Position numbers and translations under genes: made by a program. From Chloroflexota bacterium (lineage in GTDB: Bacteria; Chloroflexota; Dehalococcoidia; GIF9; UBA5620), in NCBI GenBank assembly GCA_026389735.1, contig JAPLHH010000229.1, positions 1 to 18,026 of the forward strand: a stretch of DNA of 18,026 bases. Reading direction: 5' to 3'. The notes below the pieces were generated by a model. That model searched no databases. It saw nothing but the letters and a program-made list of their open reading frames with translations, and had not been told where the DNA came from. Positions 7,047-13,579 of this stretch are shown one piece after another (positions within the stretch are counted from its first letter, which is position 1; each line of letters starts with the position of its first letter).

Positions 7047-9125
7047 ATGGAGCCTATAACAATTTTATACGTTAGCTTTTTGCTTCTGGTAGCAGGAGCG
7101 ATTGCAGCGGCAGCTACAAGTAGGCCGCAACGGTTCTGTAGCTGGAGCTCTTTGGGTTTTGTTTCTGCCGCTTCGCTCTGTCTCCTCTATCTAGCAATAT
7201 ATGTCTTTGTCAAAGGTCAGATAACCCAGCCACAGCCTCTGCTATCTCTTCCCGGGATAGGGGCATCTCTCAGCATTGGCATTGATGCCCTGTCTGCTCT
7301 CCTATTCCTTATCATCAGTATCGTTTCCTTTTGCGTTACCCTATTCTCTATAAGGTACATTAGGAAATATGAAAAGGAATCCCTGCTTCGTTTCTATCCG
7401 CTGCTTCTCCTCCTCTTTGCTTCTATTATCGGCGTGGTCGTTATCAGAGACATGCTTTTCTTCATCGTTTTCTGGGAGATGATGACCTTAACTTCTTGGG
7501 CTTTGGTTGTATATGAGCGGGAGAGCAAAATAAGTATTAGGGCGGGACTAGAATATTTCATTGCTACTCACGTGGCCACTGGTTTTATTATTCTGGCTTC
7601 CGTTTTGCTTTATGCCCATACTTCAGGGCCTTCGTTTGATTTTAACGCTCTAAGGGCCTCTTTTGAAGCCTTGATTGCTAGCAATCCAGCCTTGGTTCAC
7701 CTTATCTTAGCCTCGTTTTTCATTGGCTTTGTCACCAAAGCAGGCGTGTTGCCCTTTGGCTTTTGGTTACCCAATGCCTACTCTGCGGCTCCCTCAAGCG
7801 GTTCAGCAGCCTTTGCCGGGGTAGTAGAAAAAGCAGGGATTTATGCCATAGTGCGCGTCTTCTGTACTATTCTTCCAATTTCCGTATACTCGCAGACCTG
7901 GGGAATAGTTATAGCTATATTTGGCACCTTCTCCATTTTTATTGGGACAATGTCTGCCCTGACTCAGGATGACTCCAAGAGACTTATGTCCTTCCACGCT
8001 ATTGGGCAGATAGGTTATATGCTCCTCGGCATCGGTGTTGGCCTATATTTCCTGCCTATAAATACAGCATTAGCCACTATTGCGCTCGTCGCTGGCTTAT
8101 TCCACATGATCAATCACGCTTGGTTCAAGTCCTGTCTCTTTTTGAATGCCGGCTCCATATTTTATAGAACTGGCATCCGCGACCTGAATAAAATAGGAGG
8201 GCTCTTTAGCCTTATGCCGTGGACAGGTATAACCGCTGTTGTTGCCTCTCTGTCCATCGCGGGCATACCTCCTCTTAATGGCTTCGCCTCCAAGCTTCTA
8301 ATTTTTGAATCTTCGATCATAGCCGGTACAGAGGTGGGGGCAGCAATTTGGGCAAAGGCGTTATTTGTGATTCTGGGAATTGCCGCTATCTTTATCTCCG
8401 CAGTCACGTTGGCTTCCTTCCTGAAATTCCTCAATTCTGCCTTTATGGGGAAGCTTCGCGGGGTAAGGGTAAGCTCAATGGGCGATGTCCCGCTGTCAAT
8501 GAATGTCCCCCAAGGCATTCTGGCATTCCTGTGTGTGCTTTTTGGAGTTGTTCCACTCCTGCCCATCGTCTTGATATATAAAGCTGTAAGCGGTGCTTTG
8601 CCAGCAGGTACGTGTCCAGCATCCGCGGTGCTCTTCGGCAAGGTCTGGCCAGGGATAAGCGTTAACTTCAGTACGGGGATAACAAGCGGGGTTTGGAATC
8701 CACTATGGGTCATTATTGCCTTTGTCATAGTGCTAGGCCTCATTTATATGGTGGTTAGAGCAGGAGGAGCCAAAGTTCGAAAAGTCGAAACCTGGTACGG
8801 AGGCAGAGAACATATTCCAGCTGACGTCTCCTATAGAGGACATAGCTTCTATATGCCTTTTAAGCAAGTCTTTTCTTTCAAGGTCAGGGGGGTCCAGTTC
8901 CAGGGATTGTACCCGACCTCTTTGCCATTACCTAAAGTCACTATGCCAAAGGGACTGAGGCTTCTACTTAATCCAGACCAATGGTTCTATTATCCCATTG
9001 CCAATTTGTTCATGAAGATCAACCGTGGCCTCAGCAAATCTCACACTGGTGTGCCCCAGATGTATTTACTATGGATTGTTGCAGGAGTCATTCTAACCAT
9101 AGTGATAATCCTTTGCATTAGGTAA
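7047..9125 (+). CDS. hyfB: Antiporter-like membrane subunit, hydrogenase-4 component B type
   Basis: A 692-residue membrane subunit, the longest of the three antiporter-like proteins here and comparable with E. coli HyfB (672). The conserved charged residues are E144 in FWEMMTLTSW, K231 in FVTKAGVLPFGFWLP and K262 in GVVEKAGIYAIVR. A loop after about residue 570 contains KVETWYGG, then a segment rich in aromatic residues and a final membrane helix (LLWIVAGVILTIVIILCI). This C-terminal extension is characteristic of HyfB/HycC and corresponds to the long lateral element of NuoL. The ATG directly follows the hyfD stop codon (TAA-ATG), so translation is likely coupled. It is inferred to be one of three ion channels, giving this complex more pumping subunits than E. 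coli formate hydrogenlyase-1. Confidence 0.88.
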   Translation: MEPITILYVSFLLLVAGAIAAAATSRPQRFCSWSSLGFVSAASLCLLYLAIYVFVKGQITQPQPLLSLPGIGASLSIGIDALSALLFLIISIVSFCVTLFSIRYIRKYEKESLLRFYPLLLLLFASIIGVVVIRDMLFFIVFWEMMTLTSWALVVYERESKISIRAGLEYFIATHVATGFIILASVLLYAHTSGPSFDFNALRASFEALIASNPALVHLILASFFIGFVTKAGVLPFGFWLPNAYSAAPSSGSAAFAGVVEKAGIYAIVRVFCTILPISVYSQTWGIVIAIFGTFSIFIGTMSALTQDDSKRLMSFHAIGQIGYMLLGIGVGLYFLPINTALATIALVAGLFHMINHAWFKSCLFLNAGSIFYRTGIRDLNKIGGLFSLMPWTGITAVVASLSIAGIPPLNGFASKLLIFESSIIAGTEVGAAIWAKALFVILGIAAIFISAVTLASFLKFLNSAFMGKLRGVRVSSMGDVPLSMNVPQGILAFLCVLFGVVPLLPIVLIYKAVSGALPAGTCPASAVLFGKVWPGISVNFSTGITSGVWNPLWVIIAFVIVLGLIYMVVRAGGAKVRKVETWYGGREHIPADVSYRGHSFYMPFKQVFSFKVRGVQFQGLYPTSLPLPKVTMPKGLRLLLNPDQWFYYPIANLFMKINRGLSKSHTGVPQMYLLWIVAGVILTIVIILCIR

Positions 9126-9134
9126 CATATTAAG

Positions 9135-10070
9135 ATGAGCATTGGTTTTATTATTGGAACCAGCGTATTAAACTTGTTCTTAGCTCTAGCTCTTTCGCCC
9201 TTATTTGAGGGATGTGCTCGGAAGCTCAGGGCTACTGTTCACTCCAGAGTTGGCCCCCCTATAATCCAGCCATATTATGACCTAGCTAAACTCTTTGGCA
9301 AAGAAGACCTTAGGGCTTCAGCTAATTTTTTGGTACGCCTTGCCCCCTACGCTTGCATAGTCAGCATAGCTATAGCTGCCTTACTTGTGCCAATGGGCAC
9401 TTTTAATGCTTCAACCCAGACCGTCCAGTCACCATTTAACAATTATGGCGACAGCATACTTTTTATGTATCTTATTGCCTTATCTGCCGTAGCTGTGATA
9501 CTCACTGCCACTGCCTCAGAAAATCCCTTTGCCTTCGTTGGAGCGTCAAGGGAAATGGTGATGCATCTCACCGTCGAGCCGGTGCTGGTTATCGCCCTTG
9601 TCACCGCAGCCATAAATGCCGGGTCGCTTAGAATGGGTGATATGGTATTTTGGTATCATGCCAATGGCCCCAGCATTTCAATGATCCTGGCAGCTATATT
9701 CCTCTTCCTCGCTCTGCAAGCTCAAGTGGGAAAGCTCCCCTTCGATATAGCTGAAGCCGACCAGGAAATCATGGGAGGGGCATTCATCGAGCAGAGTGGC
9801 CCTAAATATGCGTTGCTAAGATGGTCCATGATGGCAAAACAAATCATCTTTTGCTCGATATTTACCCAGGTGTTTATTCCATGGCCTATGATAGGCAATT
9901 TAGCCTGGGATGTTCTTATTAATATGGCTAAGGTATTTGTCTTGGTTTTAGTTATTGCCGTGATTGACGTGGTAAATCCGAGGCTCAGGATCGATCAATC
10001 GGTGAGGTACTATTTATTCTTAAGTGCGTTCTCTTTGATTGCAATTGGTTTTGCTTTGGCGGGAATGTAG
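9135..10070 (+). CDS. hyfC: NuoH-like membrane subunit, hydrogenase-4 component C type
   Basis: A 311-residue protein of the NuoH/HyfC/HycD family that anchors the soluble hydrogenase arm in the membrane and couples it to the antiporter-like subunits. About eight membrane helices are visible. Family motifs include the N-terminal RKLRATVHSRVGPPIIQPYYDLAKLFGKED, the cytoplasmic loop ASREMVMHLTVEPV, and the acidic segment LPFDIAEADQEIMGG with the carboxylates lining the E-channel. Length equals that of E. coli HyfC (about 315). It begins 9 nt after hyfB, and hyfE begins 9 nt after its stop. Confidence 0.9.
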   Translation: MSIGFIIGTSVLNLFLALALSPLFEGCARKLRATVHSRVGPPIIQPYYDLAKLFGKEDLRASANFLVRLAPYACIVSIAIAALLVPMGTFNASTQTVQSPFNNYGDSILFMYLIALSAVAVILTATASENPFAFVGASREMVMHLTVEPVLVIALVTAAINAGSLRMGDMVFWYHANGPSISMILAAIFLFLALQAQVGKLPFDIAEADQEIMGGAFIEQSGPKYALLRWSMMAKQIIFCSIFTQVFIPWPMIGNLAWDVLINMAKVFVLVLVIAVIDVVNPRLRIDQSVRYYLFLSAFSLIAIGFALAGM

Positions 10071-10079
10071 GAGACACAG

Positions 10080-10760
10080 ATGGAGAATAGCTGGATATTT
10101 GTGCTTTTCGGGGCTGAGGTGATTACAGCTGTCTGCGCCGCCGAGCTACGAAACCTCAGATGGGCAACCATCGCCATCGGCATCCAGTCGCTTCTCTTAG
10201 TCGGCATTATATGTAGTTTTGCCTATCTTAGCGGCAATCACTCTCTTTATTGGTGGGCAGCCACAGCTTTCATAATAAAGGTACTCCTCATACCTTGGCT
10301 GCTCTGGACATATACCCGGAGGATGCCAATATCCGAAGTTAAGCCAATTATAGGCCCGGTCGTTTCTACAATCATAATAGTTATTATCCTAGTCGTTACA
10401 TACCTGTACACCAATGCTTACCTTTATCCTAATTTTGTGAATATACTTCCTCCCGTTTATCAAGGGATAGTTCAGACCGCAGGGATAAATCTGTCTCTGG
10501 GCCTGGCTATCTTCACCCTAGGAATATACATCCTATTGGTAAGAAGGGATACAATAAAAACAGTTATCGGTCTTGTTGTCCTTGAGAATGGAGCCCATCT
10601 TGTTTTAGTTAGTTTAGCTCCGACTCTTCAAGAGACCGCAGAGATAGGAATAGCTTGTAATTTAGTGATAGCAAGCTGGCTTCTCCTCTATATCTCGGGC
10701 AAGATATATGAGCTATGGAAAACAAAAGACTCTACCTCGCTTTCAGAGTTAAAAAGGTAA
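10080..10760 (+). CDS. hyfE: Membrane subunit, hydrogenase-4 component E type (NuoK-like C-terminus)
   Basis: A 226-residue hydrophobic protein with about seven membrane helices, the size of E. coli HyfE (216). The second half contains LGLAIFTLGIYILLVRRDTIKTVIGLVVLENGAHLVL, a NuoK-like stretch in which the glutamate in LENG corresponds to the conserved membrane glutamate of that family. A TAGGAGA Shine-Dalgarno at 10068-10074 overlaps the hyfC stop and sets the ATG at 10080. It lies between hyfC and hyfF, as expected for the hyf membrane arm. HycC-type complexes such as E. coli Hyd-3 lack it, which supports the Hyf assignment for this operon. Confidence 0.85.
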   Translation: MENSWIFVLFGAEVITAVCAAELRNLRWATIAIGIQSLLLVGIICSFAYLSGNHSLYWWAATAFIIKVLLIPWLLWTYTRRMPISEVKPIIGPVVSTIIIVIILVVTYLYTNAYLYPNFVNILPPVYQGIVQTAGINLSLGLAIFTLGIYILLVRRDTIKTVIGLVVLENGAHLVLVSLAPTLQETAEIGIACNLVIASWLLLYISGKIYELWKTKDSTSLSELKR

Positions 10761-10766
10761 GTTTAG

Positions 10767-12272
10767 ATGGAAGTTATTAAAATTCAGTCTATACTTCCAA
10801 TACTCGTATTCGCCATCCCAATGGCTTTCTCTATCCCTATATTCTTTACCAGAAGCCACAAGGCATTCCGTGAATGGCTTGCTGTCGGCGGGCTTGTGGC
10901 TACGCTAATTATCACTATTCTTATCTATCTTAATGTTGTCGCTGCGGGAGAAGTCAGGGCACTGATTTGGAATGAGTGGTTTTATGTGGATGGTTTGAGC
11001 GTTCTTATGGAGTTCATCGTCTCCGTAATGGGCATAATCATTGTCCTCTACTCCATAAAATATATCGCTCACGAGGCTCGTGAAGCTAGCGAAGAAAAAC
11101 TTTCCTTGTACTATGGACTGTTGCTTTTATTCGTTGGCATAATGAATTGGACTTGTGCTACCAATAGTCTGATAACCCTTTACGTAGCTTTGGAGCTAGG
11201 TACCTTAGCTACCACTTACCTTGTAGCTTTTGATTGGCGGAGGAGATCTCTAGAAGCAGGATATAAATATCTTCTCCTCATAACCGTAGGGGTCATTTTC
11301 TCTCTACTCGGTGGTGTCCTGCTTTATTCCGCTGCAGGAAGCAAGGGAGCTCTATTCTTAAATGAGCTTGGAAAAGTAGCCCCTCAAATCCCTCACACTA
11401 TCGCTTTGGTCTGCTGTGGCCTTTTCATCGCCGGTTTTGGCACCAAAGCCGGTCTTATCCCCTTCCACGCCTGGTTGCCCGATGCGCACGCCGAAGCTCC
11501 CGCGCCAATAAGCGTCCTCCTATCCGGAGTAATTATCAACATGGGAGCTTATTCTCTAGTCAGAACAGTTACAATATTCGCTCCTCTTTACCATGAAGTG
11601 GTACTGTTCATGGCTATTATAGGCTCAGTGACCATGATCTTAGGAATACTTATGGCTCTAGTCCAAGACGACCTGAAGAGGCTTCTTGCCTATTCCAGCG
11701 TTAGTGAGATGGGATTTATAGTGGCAGGGTTAGGACTTGGCACCTATCTCGGAATTTACGGTGGGCTGTTTCATATGGTGAACCACACCATAATGAAAGG
11801 GCTACTATTCTTCTGCTCTGGGGCGCTCCTTTATGCTACAGGAACTCGGAAGATTAGTGAATTAAGCTCTATACCTAAGAAAATGCTGATAACTAACCTC
11901 TGTTTTTTCGTTGCCGCGCTCGCCATAGGTGGGATGCCTCCATTTAATGGGTTCATGAGCGAGCTCGCTCTCTCCCTAGCCTTGGGACAAGCGGGACTTT
12001 TATGGGCAGCGATAATCCTGATTGTCGCCGGTTTCCTCACTCTAGTAGCTCTCATATGGGCAGGATACCGCATATTCTGGAAGAAACCCAGCCTCAAGCT
12101 CGCCCCCACTAATCCAGGGCGAAAGGAGGCTAAAGAAGTACCGGCTCTAATGTGGGGAGGTATGCTGTTCCTGGCAATCTTGTGTATATTGTTTGGTGTT
12201 TATTCGCAGGGAATTTATCCGCTGCTGAATAGCGCAGCTAATGGCATAATGGCAATTTTGCCCGTCCCTTAA
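10767..12272 (+). CDS. hyfF: Antiporter-like membrane subunit, hydrogenase-4 component F type
   Basis: The third NuoL/M/N-like subunit, 501 residues (E. coli HyfF 526). The helix-5 glutamate is present as E143 in YVALELGTL, and the helix-7 lysine is K227 in GFGTKAGLIPFHAWLPDAHAEAPAPIS. In helix 8, where HyfD and HyfB carry MVKAG and VEKAG, this protein has GVIINMGAYSLVR with no lysine, so its channel is not identical to the others. Helix-12 type residues include the motif VNHTIMKGLLFFCSGALLY with a lysine. It follows hyfE by 6 nt, and its stop codon overlaps the strong ribosome binding site of hyfI. The name F rather than B or D rests on size, gene order (E-F) and sequence style. Confidence 0.86.
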   Translation: MEVIKIQSILPILVFAIPMAFSIPIFFTRSHKAFREWLAVGGLVATLIITILIYLNVVAAGEVRALIWNEWFYVDGLSVLMEFIVSVMGIIIVLYSIKYIAHEAREASEEKLSLYYGLLLLFVGIMNWTCATNSLITLYVALELGTLATTYLVAFDWRRRSLEAGYKYLLLITVGVIFSLLGGVLLYSAAGSKGALFLNELGKVAPQIPHTIALVCCGLFIAGFGTKAGLIPFHAWLPDAHAEAPAPISVLLSGVIINMGAYSLVRTVTIFAPLYHEVVLFMAIIGSVTMILGILMALVQDDLKRLLAYSSVSEMGFIVAGLGLGTYLGIYGGLFHMVNHTIMKGLLFFCSGALLYATGTRKISELSSIPKKMLITNLCFFVAALAIGGMPPFNGFMSELALSLALGQAGLLWAAIILIVAGFLTLVALIWAGYRIFWKKPSLKLAPTNPGRKEAKEVPALMWGGMLFLAILCILFGVYSQGIYPLLNSAANGIMAILPVP

Positions 12273-12278
12273 GGAGGT
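12271..12278 (+). promoter_or_regulatory. Strong ribosome binding site of hyfI overlapping the hyfF stop
   Basis: AAGGAGGT at 12271-12278 is a near-perfect Shine-Dalgarno sequence that shares bases with the hyfF TAA (12270-12272). The ATG of hyfI is only 3 nt further on. This layout points to coupled but strongly re-initiated translation of the small subunit. Confidence 0.75.
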
Positions 12279-12281
12279 TAA

Positions 12282-12755
12282 ATGGCTAGCTGGCTACAGA
12301 AAATAACGCAAAGAGCCTTTGCCAAAGCGCTCTGGGTTTACCATGTAAACACCGGCGCTTGCAACGGCTGCGATATCGAAGTAATTGATGTCCTGACACC
12401 ATATTACGACGTCGAAAGGTTCGGCATTAAGTTGGTCGGGTCACCAAGACATGCTGACGTGCTTTTAGTAAGTGGGCCTGTAACAAGACCGGTTGTTGAT
12501 ATTCTAAAGCGTGTCTACGAGGCTACCCCAAGCCCCAAACTTGTATTCGCCATCGGTTCCTGTGCCATTGACGGAGGCATTTGGCATGACAGCTACAACG
12601 TAATCGGTGGAGTAGATAAGATCATACCTGTAAACTTCTATGTACCAGGTTGTCCGCCTCGACCAGAAGCAATAGTGTACGGTGTGGCCGTGGCTTTGGG
12701 GCTAGCACCCAAGAAAGTCCAGCCCATCAAGCTGGCCGAAAAGAAATCAAAATAA
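12282..12755 (+). CDS. hyfI: [NiFe] hydrogenase small subunit, NuoB-like (HyfI/HycG-like)
   Basis: A 157-residue NuoB-family subunit that holds the proximal [4Fe-4S] cluster next to the Ni-Fe site of HyfG. The ligands are C27 and C30 in TGACNGCDIE, C94 in IGSCAIDGG and C124 in VPGCPPRPEAI, the canonical NuoB/HycG arrangement. There is no twin-arginine signal peptide, consistent with a cytoplasmic group 4 enzyme. E. coli HyfI is longer (252), with extra C-terminal sequence missing here; short NuoB-like versions are common in group 4 complexes. It ends the structural genes and is followed 27 nt later by the protease gene. Confidence 0.92.
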   Translation: MASWLQKITQRAFAKALWVYHVNTGACNGCDIEVIDVLTPYYDVERFGIKLVGSPRHADVLLVSGPVTRPVVDILKRVYEATPSPKLVFAIGSCAIDGGIWHDSYNVIGGVDKIIPVNFYVPGCPPRPEAIVYGVAVALGLAPKKVQPIKLAEKKSK

Positions 12756-12782
12756 CCTTTACCACGACATCATGAGTAACAT

Positions 12783-13262
12783 ATGCTAGAATCTCTATCA
12801 AATAGACTTAAGGGCAAGGTAATGATCCTGGGGGTTGGGAATCCACTCCGAGGAGATGACGGAGTCGGCCCATACCTGATAGAACAATTAAAGGGCCAAG
12901 TCAATGCCATTTTGCTTAACTGTGAAGAAGTGCCGGAGAATTTTCTTGGTCAGATTGTCGAGAATCAGCCTGATAGCATACTTATTATCGACGCCATCAA
13001 TTTGGGGATGAGTCCCGGAGTAGCTGCTACACTGGAAGAAGACGAACTTGAGGGCATAAGTTGGGCAACACACCACGCTTCTCTTCGACTATTTATAAAT
13101 TGCCTAAAGGCAGACACACAAGCTACTGTACTTATCATGGGGATTCAACCTAAATCAACAGAGTTTGGCAGTGCCATAAGCGCCGAGGTTAAAGAAACCG
13201 TTGGCCTGTTACAGAGCATTATACTGAGAACTTTTCCCCTCCCAATAACCCCAAGTTGTTAG
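12783..13262 (+). CDS. hycI: Hydrogenase maturation endopeptidase
   Basis: A 159-residue protease of the HycI/HyaD (M52) family that removes the C-terminal tail of the large subunit after nickel insertion. Signature residues are GNPLRGDDGVGP near the N-terminus, where D26 is the first nickel-sensing carboxylate, then the aspartate of IIDAINLGMSPG, and the histidine of ATHHASLRLF. These correspond to the D/E16, D62 and H90 triad described for HycI and HybD. Its likely substrate is HyfG, in which cleavage after the arginine of DPCFSCTER would fit the known HycE rule. The ATG at 12783 lacks a clear Shine-Dalgarno, and an ATG 11 nt upstream is out of frame. Expression by coupling to hyfI is possible. 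Confidence 0.9.
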   Translation: MLESLSNRLKGKVMILGVGNPLRGDDGVGPYLIEQLKGQVNAILLNCEEVPENFLGQIVENQPDSILIIDAINLGMSPGVAATLEEDELEGISWATHHASLRLFINCLKADTQATVLIMGIQPKSTEFGSAISAEVKETVGLLQSIILRTFPLPITPSC

Positions 13263-13379
13263 AACATTGATGCTTGCTACCCAGAGTCTCCGTTGAATAT
13301 TCACCCATTTATTACGCTCTATTATTGTTGCTGGACAAGCAGCATTAAGCTACAATCAAGCACGAGGGTAATATATCTA

Positions 13380-13401
13380 GCTAATGAGTCAAAGGATTAG
13401 C
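13380..13401. repeat. Short inverted repeat, possible operator
   Basis: GCTAAT (13380-13385) and ATTAGC (13396-13401) are perfect inverted copies separated by 10 nt. They lie about 70 nt upstream of the candidate fdhA promoter. No poly-T follows, so it is not a typical terminator. A regulator binding site is possible, but chance cannot be excluded for a 6-bp arm. Confidence 0.3.
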
Positions 13402-13468
13402 CCAAAGGTTCTATCTAGTGTACGCTTCACCCCCAAATCCAGTTATCGAAGACACAGAGCTACTTTGA

Positions 13469-13496
13469 TAGACAATTACTTCGGTGAACATAGAAT
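13469..13496 (+). promoter_or_regulatory. Candidate sigma70-type promoter for fdhA
   Basis: TAGACA (13469-13474, five of six consensus bases) and TAGAAT (13491-13496, five of six) are separated by 16 nt. The expected transcription start near 13503 leaves a leader of about 77 nt before fdhA. The match is good, but such matches also occur by chance in AT-rich gaps. Confidence 0.45.
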
Positions 13497-13568
13497 GATA
13501 AATTAAGTCACTTGTTCCAAAGACGACAGCGTGAATTGGACAGTGACGTATTGCCAGCAAGAACCAAC

Positions 13569-13573
13569 AGGAG
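13569..13573 (+). promoter_or_regulatory. Ribosome binding site deciding the fdhA start
   Basis: AGGAG at 13569-13573 directly abuts the TTG at 13574 but lies 6 nt before the in-frame GTG at 13580. The spacing favours GTG 13580 as the true start. Confidence 0.65.
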
Positions 13574-13579
13574 TTGCTT

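Larger units (their letters stand above)
13263..13579. other. Intergenic region, 317 nt, between hycI and fdhA
   Basis: No gene is visible. The region contains the promoter candidate at 13469-13496, and a perfect 6-bp inverted repeat GCTAAT/ATTAGC (13380-13385 and 13396-13401). I see no intrinsic terminator: no GC-rich hairpin is followed by a run of T. Whether the upstream operon reads into fdhA is therefore open. Confidence 0.55.

Noticed and set aside
13329..13344. TGCTG...CAGCA small hairpin after hycI as terminator
   Set aside because: Only five pairs and no T tract follows.
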